From NCBI GenBank assembly GCA_964551985.1, contig CAZKFG010000012.1, positions 1 to 41,920 on the forward strand: a stretch of 41,920 bases of DNA. Direction: 5' to 3'. Every line of letters begins with the position of its first letter. Position 1 is the first letter of the stretch. Source of the stretch: CAZKFG01 sp964551985 (GTDB taxonomy: Bacteria; Bacillota; Negativicutes; Acidaminococcales; JAISLQ01). A program made the translations under genes and the position numbers. Below, in pieces: positions 25,943 through 34,325 of this stretch. The notes under the pieces are model-generated. The model searched no databases. It saw nothing but the letters and a program-made list of their open reading frames with translations, and was not told where the DNA came from.

Positions 25943-26764
25943 TGTCGTAAAGACAGGATAACTACCAAGTATTTTGACCCATAAACATTGATGTTTGATT
26001 GCTTGTAAAGCTTCTTTGACATTTTTGTCAGAAAAAGAACCTTGTAAATCTAAAAAGAAAATGTATCGTCCAAGCATAGTTTTAGCAGGTCTAGACTCTA
26101 TTCTCACTAAATTAATATTACGTTTTGCAAATTCTTTTAAAAGTTCGCACAAAGTTCCTGACTTTTCGCCATCTAGCTCACATACAATAGATGTTTTAGC
26201 AGCATTTTTTTCTGTGCGTACAAAAGCAGTGGGTTTTATAACAACAAAACGGGTGGAGTTTATATTGCTATCTTGCATATCGTATTTAGCGATAGAAAGG
26301 TTATAAATTTTTGCCGCTTCAAGTGAACTTAGTGCCGCAATATCTTCGTTTTTGCTTGCCAACATTGCTGCTTGTGAAGTACTTTGAGACTCTTTAATTA
26401 GAGCTTGTGGGTAAAAAATTTTAATATTTGTTTGGCATTGAGCTAAAGCCTGTGGATGTGAAGTAATAGTTTTTATATTACTAGAGGTGTTTTTTACCAA
26501 TAAGTGATGGCGAATAGACCAGATAAGCTCGCTAACTATACAAAAATCACTATTGGATAAGCTATCTAAAGTAATATTAATAGATCCTTCCAAAGAATTT
26601 TCGATTGGCACAAAACAAATATCGACTTTTTGTTGATAAAGAGCATTTATTGCCTCATTAATTGTAGGATAAAGTTCAATATTAGCACCTTTAAACAAAA
26701 AATTGCAGGCTGCTTGGCTGTGTGTACCGCTAGGACCGAGACAGGAAATTTTTATTTTAGACAC
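25940..26764 (-). CDS. pheA: prephenate dehydratase
   Basis: Converts prephenate to phenylpyruvate in phenylalanine synthesis, with a C-terminal ACT domain for feedback inhibition by phenylalanine. The 274-aa monofunctional enzyme has CLGPSGTHSQAA at the N-terminus, PIENSLEGSINITLD, a SHPQALAQC segment, the catalytic NSTRFVVI motif near residue 167, and the ACT-domain motif RIESRPAKT. There is no chorismate mutase domain. The start is GTG (26764-26762 on the minus strand) with AAGGAGA six bases upstream. It is a single-gene minus-strand unit divergent from the HD-GYP gene. Confidence 0.95.
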   Translation of the reverse strand: MSKIKISCLGPSGTHSQAACNFLFKGANIELYPTINEAINALYQQKVDICFVPIENSLEGSINITLDSLSNSDFCIVSELIWSIRHHLLVKNTSSNIKTITSHPQALAQCQTNIKIFYPQALIKESQSTSQAAMLASKNEDIAALSSLEAAKIYNLSIAKYDMQDSNINSTRFVVIKPTAFVRTEKNAAKTSIVCELDGEKSGTLCELLKEFAKRNINLVRIESRPAKTMLGRYIFFLDLQGSFSDKNVKEALQAIKHQCLWVKILGSYPVFTT

Positions 26765-26792
26765 TTTTTTCTCCTTGTTTTTTTAATTAGTA

Positions 26793-26821
26793 TTGTTTTT
26801 TTTTATCATAAAAACTATAAT
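26793..26821 (+). promoter_or_regulatory. putative promoter of the HD-GYP gene
   Basis: TTGTTT (26793-26798), 17-bp spacer, TATAAT (26816-26821), 65 bases upstream of the HD-GYP start. The region is very AT-rich, so the match has limited weight. Confidence 0.4.
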
Positions 26822-26886
26822 TATTATAAGATTATACAATGATTTTGTAAAAGATTTTATTAATTATTTTTTAAGGGAGTGACATC

Positions 26887-27921
26887 GTGCCAAATAAAAG
26901 ACTTTGGGTAGATGAATTAAAACCAGGAATGAGACTTGCTGCACCGATAATGAACCATAACCAAGTTATTTTAGATTATCAAACTTTATTGACAGAAGAT
27001 TTAATTGATTTGATACGAAAACGCCCAGAGATAATGACTGTTTTAGTTGAAGAGCTAGAAATTGACAGACCGCTTAGCAACTGGGAAATAAAAGTCAGAG
27101 AAAATTATGAAAAGACAGTTCATCGTATGAAAAATGTTTTTTCTTCTGCACGTGAGAGCAAGCAAGTACCAATAAACGAAATGGTTGAATTAACAAGTAG
27201 CACTATAAATAACTTGTTATCAGAAAATTTTGTTTTACAGTCGTTAAAAACATTAAATAGCATTGATGAATACACTTACAACCATTCTATAAATGTAGGT
27301 GTGCTATGTGGTGTTATTGGCAAATGGCTAAAATACGACAAAGACACGATGTTTATGCTAGTTTTAAGTGGTATTTTGCACGATATTGGTAAATCACAAA
27401 TCCCTTTGGAAATATTAAATAAACCAGGTAAACTTACTAAAGAAGAAATGGCTGTTATGAAACGTCATACAGTTTTAGGCTATGATATCTTAAAAAATGC
27501 TTTTAATATACCAGAAGAAGTTAAACTTGCTGTACTACAACATCATGAAAGAGTTGATGGGTCAGGATATCCATTTGCTTTGAGTTCAACAAAAATAAAT
27601 GATTTTGCTAAAATAGTCTCTGTAGCTGATGTATATGATGCTGTAACAAGTGATAGGGTTTATCAAAAGGCTAGATCACCATTTGAATTAATAGATATTT
27701 TTGAAGAAGAAATGTTTATTAGATTAGATTCAAGTTTCTGCCTGCCTATGCTTACACAAATTAAAAATTCACTTATTGGTAGACCTGTTATAACAAAAGA
27801 TGGCAGACGTGCCAAAATAGCGTTTATAGGCATGCAGGCTACTGACGATATACTAATTCAAACAGAAGATGATGAATTTGTTAGCATAAATATGAATGAA
27901 TATGGACAAATAAAATTCTAA
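26887..27921 (+). CDS. HD-GYP domain phosphodiesterase-like protein
   Basis: Predicted cytosolic cyclic-di-GMP phosphodiesterase. The 344-aa protein has an N-terminal region of about 130 residues without recognised domain, starting with a DELKPGMRLAAPI segment frequent in this group. The HD-GYP domain runs from about 140 to 290: NHSINVGVL, ILHDIGKSQIP, the downstream MKRHTVLGYDIL, HHERVDGSGYP and VSVADVYDAVTSDRVY. The metal-binding residues and the GYP signature are intact, so activity is likely. The C-terminal 50 residues form a small beta-rich domain. GTG 26887 is preceded by GGGAG. No transmembrane or receiver domain is present, so the input signal is unclear. Confidence 0.85.
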   Translation: MPNKRLWVDELKPGMRLAAPIMNHNQVILDYQTLLTEDLIDLIRKRPEIMTVLVEELEIDRPLSNWEIKVRENYEKTVHRMKNVFSSARESKQVPINEMVELTSSTINNLLSENFVLQSLKTLNSIDEYTYNHSINVGVLCGVIGKWLKYDKDTMFMLVLSGILHDIGKSQIPLEILNKPGKLTKEEMAVMKRHTVLGYDILKNAFNIPEEVKLAVLQHHERVDGSGYPFALSSTKINDFAKIVSVADVYDAVTSDRVYQKARSPFELIDIFEEEMFIRLDSSFCLPMLTQIKNSLIGRPVITKDGRRAKIAFIGMQATDDILIQTEDDEFVSINMNEYGQIKF

Positions 27922-27961
27922 AAAAATAAATATAAATTGCAAAAAAACACATCATATAGTA

Positions 27962-27990
27962 TTGCAAAAAAGAATTTTATACTATATAAT
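27962..27990 (+). promoter_or_regulatory. strong promoter of the NRDD-like gene
   Basis: TTGCAA (27962-27967), a 17-bp spacer and perfect TATAAT (27985-27990), 47 bases upstream of ATG 28037. Confidence 0.7.
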
Positions 27991-28036
27991 GTATCTTGCA
28001 GCAGTAAATTATATATTATTACAAGGAGGAAGTAAA

Positions 28037-28309
28037 ATGCAATTTATATTTAATGACGTTACAGTCAATTGCCCAGATGAAATGCAAATTCAAGAAGCAC
28101 AAGAATACGTGAAAGACCAACTACATATAGAACCAGCAGGACGTAAGCTTTTGCAGATGGATATAGATGTGTCTGGTGATGATGTTGTATTAAAACCACA
28201 CTATGACTCCATAGTAAGAGTTCGCCGTATCACAGGTTACCTCAGCACAATTCCGCGTTTTAATGATGCTAAAAAAGACGAAGAACATCAAAGAATTAAA
28301 CACATGTAA
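28037..28309 (+). CDS. standalone NRDD-family-like small protein
   Basis: A 90-aa protein whose C-terminal half (RVRRITGYLS, then RFNDAKKDEEHQRIKHM) resembles the short end motif seen in the NRDD family, the C-terminal part of anaerobic ribonucleoside-triphosphate reductase and in standalone small proteins bearing that name. It has no glycyl-radical site, no zinc cysteines and no catalytic barrel, so it is not itself a reductase. The N-terminal half is a predicted small beta/alpha domain (FIFNDVTVNCPDEMQIQEA). AGGAGG precedes ATG 28037. A strong promoter and a strong terminator make it a single-gene unit. Family assignment is from recall. Confidence 0.55.
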   Translation: MQFIFNDVTVNCPDEMQIQEAQEYVKDQLHIEPAGRKLLQMDIDVSGDDVVLKPHYDSIVRVRRITGYLSTIPRFNDAKKDEEHQRIKHM

Positions 28310-28346
28310 TAAAAACCAGCCTTAAAGGCTGGTTTTTATTACATGT
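28302..28346 (+). terminator. 20-bp-arm terminator overlapping the NRDD-like stop codon
   Basis: Perfect inverted repeat with 20-base arms (28302-28321 and 28327-28346) and a five-base loop; the core is AACCAGCC/GGCTGGTT followed by T residues. The left arm includes the final ATG codon and TAA stop of the NRDD-like gene. Confidence 0.85.
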
Positions 28347-28452
28347 ATTTAAAATATAAAATGAGCATAAAAATCTACGAGTCAATATAAAAGCTCAATA
28401 AACAACACTTTAAAACTCATTTTAAAATTAGTAAAAAAGATTGACTAATAGC

Positions 28453-28481
28453 TTGAAGTTATAGTAATTAAATGATATAAT
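28453..28481 (+). promoter_or_regulatory. sigma-A-like promoter of the chemotaxis receptor gene
   Basis: TTGAAG (28453-28458), 17-bp spacer, TATAAT (28476-28481), about 70 bases upstream of the MCP start. I see no sigma-28 (flagellar) type promoter here. Confidence 0.6.
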
Positions 28482-28553
28482 AAACGGATGAAACTTTATT
28501 GATGAAAACAAAAAATAATATTTTTTTGCTTTCTGATTATTTTAGGAGGATTT

Positions 28554-30683
28554 ATGTTATCATTTCGTACTAAACTAAAACTAAAAACAAAACTACTACT
28601 AGCTATACTTACTACTTTTTTCATTATATTTTCTATATTTACAATGATTGTAGTTTATGAAACAACACAAATGTCTAACGAATTTGCAATAAACTATTTA
28701 AAAAGAACATCAGAAGAGCGAAGCAAACTTATCGAAGCAAAAATCAAAGAAGCTACTTTTGCGGCTCAGACTTTAGGTTCAGCTTATAGTACTTTTGAAA
28801 ATATCCCAGCTAATATTAGACGTTCTACTTTTGATGCGATGTTAAAACAAGTTTTACAAGAAAACTCATTTATAATAGCAACTTGGACTTGCTGGGAGCC
28901 AAACGCACTTGATAATTTGGACAGTGTTTATTCTGCTCAACCTGGAGGTAGTAGCAACAAAGGTCGCTTTATTCCTTCTTGGAATAAAGTTGATGGAAAA
29001 ATTGTACGCAATGATTTAGTTGGCTTTGATAAACCAGGTGAAGGGGACTATTATCTTTTAGCTTTAAAAAGCGGTAAAACAACTGTTTTGGAGCCATACA
29101 AATATAAAATTGGTAGCAAAGAAGTATTGATGAGTTCTGTTGCTGTACCGATAAAAAACTCAGCTGGCAAAACAGTTGGTGTTGTTGGTGTTGATATAAC
29201 AATGGACTCTTTTGCAGAAATAAATTCTCAACTAAAGCTTTATAAAACAGGTTTTGGCAAGATAAATACAGGTAAAGGGATTTTAGTTAGCTATCCTGAC
29301 ACTAGTTTTGTTGGAAAACTAGATACAGACTTTGAAGATGACTTTGGTAAAAAACTATTAGCAGATCTAAATGCAGATAAAGAATATATAGGCAAACTAT
29401 TTTCAAGACAACACAATGAACAAGTCTTAAAATCGTTTTCACCAATAGCTGTTACTGAAGGACAGCGATGGAGCTATAGCGTTGTTGTTCCAGAAAGTGA
29501 AATTTTAGCCGAAGCTAATTATATAAAATGGGTTATTGTCGGATTTGGTATTTTAAGCTTTATAATTGCCGGCATGATAATATTCTTTATTGCTCGCAGT
29601 ATTGCTAATCCACTTATCAAAACAGCAAAATACGTTGACATTCTAGCAGACGGAGATTTGCGCGAAAAAGTGAGTGATAGCTTATACAAACGTTCTGACG
29701 AAGTTGGCGATATTGCTAAATCGGTAGGACAGATGCAAAAAGAATTTAGTACAATAGTAATAGATGTAATGGACAAATCTTCAAACTCTACAAATATGGT
29801 GTCAGAATCTAGTCAAGCTATAAATGAACTTGGCGAATATATAAAAAAAGTTTCAAACGCTACACAAAATTTATCAGCTAATATGGAACAAACGGCTGCA
29901 ACATCTGAACAGATGTCAAGCACTACATCAGAAATTGAAAGTGCAACTAAGTATATTGCCGAAAAAGCACAAACAGGGACAGAAAATGCAGGAAATATTG
30001 CCAAAAGAGCATCAGATTTAAAAAGCTCAGCATTACAATCCCAACAAGATGCATACGCCATCAAAAAGACTATTGACGAAAAACTGACAAAAGCAATTGA
30101 AGAATCACAATCCATAAACGAAATCAGCATTTTGTCTGACTCTATTTTAGAACTTACAAACCAAACAAACCTTTTAGCATTAAATGCGGCAATAGAAGCC
30201 GCAAGAGCAGGCGAACATGGACGCGGATTTGCTGTAGTTGCTGAAGAGGTGAGAAAACTTGCCGAAAATTCAAGCGAGACTGTTAAAAAAATACAAAGCG
30301 TAACAGGAATTGTCTTGCAATCGGTAGCACACTTATCTGGCAGTTCAAAGGAAATGTTAAGCTTTATTGAAGGCAAAGTAATTAAAGATTATGATGGTAT
30401 GGTTTCTATCAGCGAACAATATAACCAAGACGCAGAATATGTAAATGGCTTAATGCAAGAGTTTAGTGCGTCAGCTCAGCAACTTTTGGCATCAATACAA
30501 ACACTATTACAATCTATTAACGATGTTGCTGCTGCTGCCAATAATGGCGCAGAAAACGTAACTAATATAGCAGATGAAATAGACGAAGTTTCCAGACTAT
30601 CTAATCAAGTAATAAGCAAAATGCAAGAAATAAAAACTACTTCTCAAGCTCTAATGAACTCTGTTAAAGTATTTAAAGTATAA
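28554..30683 (+). CDS. methyl-accepting chemotaxis protein with periplasmic Cache-type sensor
   Basis: Membrane chemoreceptor that signals to CheA/CheW. The 709-aa protein has a short cytosolic start, TM1 (LLLAILTTFFIIFSIFTMIV), and an extracytoplasmic dCache-like region of about 280 residues. TM2 (WVIVGFGILSFIIAGMIIFF) is near residue 325, followed by a HAMP domain (about 347-400) and the signalling domain to the end. The highly conserved hairpin tip NLLALNAAIEAARAGEHGRG, followed by FAVVAEEVRKLAENS, lies around residues 540-575. AGGAGGA precedes ATG 28554. It stands alone with its own promoter and terminator. The ligand cannot be read directly; dCache domains often bind amino acids or similar small molecules. 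Confidence 0.92.
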   Translation: MLSFRTKLKLKTKLLLAILTTFFIIFSIFTMIVVYETTQMSNEFAINYLKRTSEERSKLIEAKIKEATFAAQTLGSAYSTFENIPANIRRSTFDAMLKQVLQENSFIIATWTCWEPNALDNLDSVYSAQPGGSSNKGRFIPSWNKVDGKIVRNDLVGFDKPGEGDYYLLALKSGKTTVLEPYKYKIGSKEVLMSSVAVPIKNSAGKTVGVVGVDITMDSFAEINSQLKLYKTGFGKINTGKGILVSYPDTSFVGKLDTDFEDDFGKKLLADLNADKEYIGKLFSRQHNEQVLKSFSPIAVTEGQRWSYSVVVPESEILAEANYIKWVIVGFGILSFIIAGMIIFFIARSIANPLIKTAKYVDILADGDLREKVSDSLYKRSDEVGDIAKSVGQMQKEFSTIVIDVMDKSSNSTNMVSESSQAINELGEYIKKVSNATQNLSANMEQTAATSEQMSSTTSEIESATKYIAEKAQTGTENAGNIAKRASDLKSSALQSQQDAYAIKKTIDEKLTKAIEESQSINEISILSDSILELTNQTNLLALNAAIEAARAGEHGRGFAVVAEEVRKLAENSSETVKKIQSVTGIVLQSVAHLSGSSKEMLSFIEGKVIKDYDGMVSISEQYNQDAEYVNGLMQEFSASAQQLLASIQTLLQSINDVAAAANNGAENVTNIADEIDEVSRLSNQVISKMQEIKTTSQALMNSVKVFKV

Positions 30684-30735
30684 AAACAAAGATCTCCAAG
30701 ATACAAAAATTTATCTGGAGGTCTTTGTTTTTTAG
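30683..30735 (+). terminator. intrinsic terminator after the MCP gene
   Basis: AAAACAAAGATCTCCA and TGGAGGTCTTTGTTTT form a long stem with one G-U pair, followed by T residues; it starts at the MCP stop codon. Confidence 0.85.
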
Positions 30736-31151
30736 ATCGTGTAACAATAATTAGAACAAATATATATACTTTTGAGTATACTTAATGCTTTTTAAAAACA
30801 AAAAATTAATTGCACGTTACCAGTAAATCTTTATCGTTTTCCTGTATAATCTTATAAACCTAAACCTACTGTATAGCTTTTGCTTTTATTTGCATGATTA
30901 ACTTTTTAGTATCACTTGGAGCCTCTGGAGATTGGCGAAGACATCAAACCTATGTAAGCTTAATCTATATGTTTAGTATTCGTAGTTTATTTCGACATAG
31001 TAGTTTTGGCTTTTTGTTTTGTCGAATTTGTATTTACTCATTAGTTGTAAATGTTTAAAGGCATCTTCTAGTATGTTGTTTTTGCGGCTATATAGATAGA
31101 CTAGGTATTGTTTATCGAGTTTGTACAAGCAGTTTGATTTATATTTTTTGT
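30734..31151. other. AT-rich intergenic stretch of about 420 bases
   Basis: No convincing gene on the plus strand. A TATAAT at 30845-30850 lacks a well-placed -35. A short inverted repeat TATACT/AGTATA lies at about 30766-30781. A locally GC-richer segment lies at about 30913-30950. The minus strand holds a possible gene remnant described separately. Confidence 0.5.
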
Positions 31152-31180
31152 TTGCCAAAATGTTATTTGGACTATATACT
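30973..31180 (-). pseudogene. possible remnant of a coding sequence (C-terminal part)
   Basis: On the minus strand a frame open from inside the yajQ region reads to a TAA at 30973-30975. From about 31160 on its composition looks protein-like (KLDKQYLVYLYSRKNNILED, then KHLQLMSKYKFDKTKSQNYY) and it prefers C-ending codons (AAC, TAC) more than its neighbours. No start codon with RBS is present upstream in the intergenic part; the first internal ATG leaves only about 22 codons. After the stop the same frame continues protein-like for about 25 codons. I do not recognise a family; chance is a real alternative. Confidence 0.25.
31152..31180 (+). promoter_or_regulatory. sigma-A-like promoter of yajQ
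   Basis: TTGCCA (31152-31157), 17-bp spacer, TATACT (31175-31180), 27 bases upstream of the yajQ ATG. Confidence 0.65.
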
Positions 31181-31207
31181 ATAAATATAAAACAAGGAGG
31201 TAGGGTT

Positions 31208-31699
31208 ATGGCAAAAGACAGCTCGTTTGATGTGGTTTCAATAGTGGATATGCAAGAGATGGACAATTCTATAAATCAAGTAAATAGGGAAATTTCGCAA
31301 AGATATGATTTTAAAGGTTCGAATGCTTCCTTGGAAATGTCGGACGATAAGCTTAATATTGCGGCGGAAGATGAATATAAATTAGAGGCAATTTTAGATA
31401 TGTTAAGGGTGAGAATGGCAAAACGCAATTTGCCACTTCGTTGCCTTGTGCCGGGCAAAATTGAGCCTGCAAGTCGGGGGAGCGTTAAGCAGGTTGTTAC
31501 AATTCAAAAGGGGATAAATAAGGATAAGGCAAAGGATATTATAAATAGTATCAAAAATTTAAAGTTAAAAGTGCAAGCACAAATTCAAGATGACCAGATA
31601 AGAGTTACAGGCGCTAAAAAAGATGATTTACAAGCTGCTATACAGGCTTTGAAGGCGGCTGATTTTGGTATTGATTTGCAGTTTATTAATTTTAGGTAG
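31208..31699 (+). CDS. yajQ: YajQ family (UPF0234) nucleotide-binding protein
   Basis: A 163-aa protein of the YajQ/UPF0234 family, whose members bind nucleotides; some bind cyclic-di-GMP as effectors. Diagnostic segments are DSSFDVVSIVDMQEMDNSINQ at the start, REISQRYDFKGSNASLEM, MLRVRMAKRN, and IRVTGAKKDDLQAAIQ near the end, closing with a short LQFINFR. AAGGAGG lies about nine bases before ATG 31208. It is followed after eight bases by a PfkB-family kinase. An HD-GYP protein in the same window would fit a cyclic-di-GMP link, but that is only inference. Confidence 0.92.
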   Translation: MAKDSSFDVVSIVDMQEMDNSINQVNREISQRYDFKGSNASLEMSDDKLNIAAEDEYKLEAILDMLRVRMAKRNLPLRCLVPGKIEPASRGSVKQVVTIQKGINKDKAKDIINSIKNLKLKVQAQIQDDQIRVTGAKKDDLQAAIQALKAADFGIDLQFINFR

Positions 31700-31707
31700 G
31701 TGATAAT

Positions 31708-32655
31708 ATGCAGCCTAAAATAGCGGTTATTGGTACAGTGTTTGTAGATTATAAAGGTTTTGCGCCGAAAAGTTATTTGCCGCAAGGGCGAAATATAGGT
31801 GAAATAGAGATTGTGCCTGGCGGAGTAGCGAGAAATGTTGCGGTGAATATGAAGCAACTAGGCTGTGATGTATGGTTTTCTGGTTGTATAAATGATGATA
31901 ATGCCGGCGAACTATTGAAAGCAAAGTTGGATGACCACAAGATAAACCTTGAGCATTTGGCAATAGTCGATGGCGGTGGCACTGGGGCTTGGCTTGCTAT
32001 ATTAGCTCATGATGGGGCGCTTATTGGTTCTGTGTCGCAAATGCCGGATACTAGCGCAATGCATAAAGCGATAGTACCTATATTGCCAGAGTTATTTAAA
32101 AAAATTGATTTTGTGGCATTGGAAGTTGATTTGAGCGATGAGATAGTAAAAGAGATAGTTGCTCAAAGTAAAAAAGATAATGTGAAGATATATGCTTTAC
32201 CAGGTAATTTATCTGTGATTAAAAACAACTATGGATTTTTTGCTGATATGGAGTGTTTTATTTGTAACGATACAGAGGCAAATATTTTGTTTAATACTGA
32301 CTTAAATTCGCCTGGTAAGATTTTGCAAGAGGCTACAGTTTTTGCAAGAGAGCAGAAGTTGAAAAATTTTGTTGTAACGCTCGGCGAACAAGGGGCATTA
32401 TTTGTTGATCATAACGGTCAAAGCGGTCATCAGAAGGCTTATAAAACTAAAGTTGTTGACAGTACTGGTGCAGGTGATAGCTTTTTTTCTGCAACTGTGA
32501 GTGCTCTATTATATGGTAAAAGCTTAAAACAAGCGGTGGATATTGGTGCAAAGGTAGCATCTGTTGTTATTGCGCATAAAGAGAGTGATTGTTCTGAGCT
32601 TAAGCAGACTATACAAAAAGAACTTAATTTAGACTGGTTTGATTTGAAATATTGA
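31708..32655 (+). CDS. PfkB-family carbohydrate/nucleoside kinase
   Basis: Ribokinase-fold kinase of 315 aa. The N-terminal substrate motif is PGGVARNVAVNMKQLG (about residues 38-53) and the C-terminal ATP/anion-hole motif with the catalytic aspartate is DSTGAGDSFFSA (about 248-259). Sugars, pseudouridine or other nucleosides are possible substrates; the sequence alone does not decide. The start ATG 31708 has TAGGTG upstream and follows yajQ by eight bases, so the two are co-transcribed. A convergent terminator follows. Confidence 0.85.
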   Translation: MQPKIAVIGTVFVDYKGFAPKSYLPQGRNIGEIEIVPGGVARNVAVNMKQLGCDVWFSGCINDDNAGELLKAKLDDHKINLEHLAIVDGGGTGAWLAILAHDGALIGSVSQMPDTSAMHKAIVPILPELFKKIDFVALEVDLSDEIVKEIVAQSKKDNVKIYALPGNLSVIKNNYGFFADMECFICNDTEANILFNTDLNSPGKILQEATVFAREQKLKNFVVTLGEQGALFVDHNGQSGHQKAYKTKVVDSTGAGDSFFSATVSALLYGKSLKQAVDIGAKVASVVIAHKESDCSELKQTIQKELNLDWFDLKY

Positions 32656-32658
32656 CAA

Positions 32659-32700
32659 TAAAAAACCAGCTATAACTTTAAAGTTATAGCTGGTTTTTTA
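32659..32700. terminator. 42-base perfect palindrome, bidirectional terminator
   Basis: Perfectly palindromic from 32659 to 32700 around CTTTAAAG, with the core CCAGCTATAA and its complement, and A- and T-runs at the ends. It separates the convergent PfkB-family and DUF4127 genes. Confidence 0.9.
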
Positions 32701-32706
32701 CATAGA

Positions 32707-34251
32707 TTATTTATAAGTTATCTGTACTTCAAATAGTCTTTGCCAAGGGAGTAGGGCAGTGAAGTTTTTGTTTACTAGGTTATTGTGCTCTCTATTGAAG
32801 TTTTGCAATTGTTCATTTAGCTTTTGTGTAACTAATTTATTGTATTGTGGCGGTATGCTAAAAATGTTTATATTATCTTCTAAAAGCATTGTTTTGAGTG
32901 TTGCACGTACATTTGCTTGATAAAACCAGTCGTCTAAAAATCTTGTTTGCAGTATTCGTTCGCGTTGCATTTTATTCATCTTTGGTACTAAGATACCTGT
33001 AGCAATGGCATAGCCGATGGAATTGTCAGCGGTGTTCCATGCAGAGTATGTACTCAAATCAGCAATTGCAGCTTGTCTACACATCTCTAACATAAAGCCG
33101 TTGTCTGCGCCATTAGCATAGGCAACATCAGCAAGTGCAATTGGTTTTTTGTATTGTCCGTGTTGTTTTATTTGTTTGACAAAGTCTTTGTTAGCCAAAG
33201 ATGCAAAAGCAATGTTTTCGGGGTGAGTGACTTCCTTATTTTTTCCATCTGTTGCGGTATTTACAAATAGAATTACATCAGATTGTTCAATGTCATATGT
33301 TGGCAAGCTGCCGGTAGCGTGTATTTGTATATTTACAGAGTCGCTTATTTTTTGATTAGAGTATAAAGGTATGCTTATAGGTCCTAGTCCTTCAGGGTAG
33401 ATGGAATGTACATAGGGTTGCTTAAAAGTCGCTTCATTTATAGCTCTGACTAAAAGCAATAGTCCTATCTGGTCGATACCAGGGATTATTTGCATTTTTG
33501 CAGAAGATATGTCACCTGCAAGTTTTTGAAATTCGCGTATTTCTACGTGCATTTGCGAAAAGGTAGCGTTATCGTCTTTGCCTATAGCGTAATAGTGAAA
33601 ATAATTTTCTTTAGCAAGTGACGCTAGTTTGACATTTGCCAATAGGTTTTTTTTGCGCCTTTCAGTCCAGTCGTTGTAATATTCTTCTGGAATTAGTTGA
33701 ATTAGGTTGTTAAGCTCAGTATAATCAAGATAGTTATATCCACATTTTTCTAGATAGTCTGTCAATTCACCAATACGAAAAAACATTTTGCTGTATTCTT
33801 CATAGTAGTGTGGTTCTACATTGCCGTGGCTTAAATAAGGTACGCGCAAAAAGCTGGAAAAACAATAAATTTTAACACCAGGTAGCTTATCTTTTAATTT
33901 TTTTAACTGTTCAATGCTGGCAAAAATTTTCTCTTGAGATAAATTGTGTAATCGTGAAGGAACAAGTCCACCATAAATTAAGCTATCTGCTGATATGACA
34001 ATAGCATCAGCATCTTGAGCGTTTTTAACTAACCATTTGAAAAGCTCCTCGGGGTTACCAGCTTTGTTTTGTCCAGCAAGTATTTTTTTTTGTGGAACTA
34101 TTATTTTATAGCCGCTAGCTGAAACAATATCTACTGGATATTGCAAGGATACAGGTCTATCATCAATGGGAATATAGATTAATTTATTGATTTGAGCATT
34201 AGCTGTTAGTGAAAAAAACATTGACAATAGGATAATAATTAATATTTTCAA
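32707..34251 (-). CDS. exported DUF4127 family protein
   Basis: A 514-aa protein of the DUF4127 family, function unknown. It has a signal peptide (KILIIILLSMFFSLTANA) and then the family opening IYIPIDDRPVSLQYP. ADAIVISADSLIYGGLVPSR, the SFLRVPYLSHGN segment and a C-terminal TYSAWNTADNSIGYAIA stretch are further marks of the family as I recall it. The start is a TTG at 34251 with AGAGGT about nine bases upstream. It is a single-gene minus-strand unit, convergent with the PfkB kinase and divergent from thrS. The substrate is unknown; a cell-envelope or glycan-related role is only a guess. Confidence 0.85.
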   Translation of the reverse strand: MKILIIILLSMFFSLTANAQINKLIYIPIDDRPVSLQYPVDIVSASGYKIIVPQKKILAGQNKAGNPEELFKWLVKNAQDADAIVISADSLIYGGLVPSRLHNLSQEKIFASIEQLKKLKDKLPGVKIYCFSSFLRVPYLSHGNVEPHYYEEYSKMFFRIGELTDYLEKCGYNYLDYTELNNLIQLIPEEYYNDWTERRKKNLLANVKLASLAKENYFHYYAIGKDDNATFSQMHVEIREFQKLAGDISSAKMQIIPGIDQIGLLLLVRAINEATFKQPYVHSIYPEGLGPISIPLYSNQKISDSVNIQIHATGSLPTYDIEQSDVILFVNTATDGKNKEVTHPENIAFASLANKDFVKQIKQHGQYKKPIALADVAYANGADNGFMLEMCRQAAIADLSTYSAWNTADNSIGYAIATGILVPKMNKMQRERILQTRFLDDWFYQANVRATLKTMLLEDNINIFSIPPQYNKLVTQKLNEQLQNFNREHNNLVNKNFTALLPWQRLFEVQITYK

Positions 34252-34290
34252 TTTAATGTACCTCTTATAAAAAAGAATTATTTTTAAATC

Positions 34291-34319
34291 TTGAATTATA
34301 TTATATATTAATATATAAT
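34291..34319 (+). promoter_or_regulatory. sigma-A-like promoter of the thrS T-box leader
   Basis: TTGAAT (34291-34296), 17-bp spacer, TATAAT (34314-34319). The surrounding sequence is an AT repeat, but spacing and location just before the T-box fit. Confidence 0.6.
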
Positions 34320-34325
34320 ATAATG

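Noticed and set aside
29813..30376. 187-aa minus-strand frame
   Set aside because: Lies fully antisense inside the chemoreceptor signalling domain, one of the best supported genes of the window; no RBS and serine/alanine-rich composition of a shadow frame.
30845..30850. TATAAT as promoter of a small RNA
   Set aside because: No acceptable -35 at 16-18 bp and no terminator-like hairpin downstream before yajQ.
34297..34325. AT palindromes as an operator of thrS
   Set aside because: Simple TATA-type repeats; the promoter and T-box are sufficient explanation.
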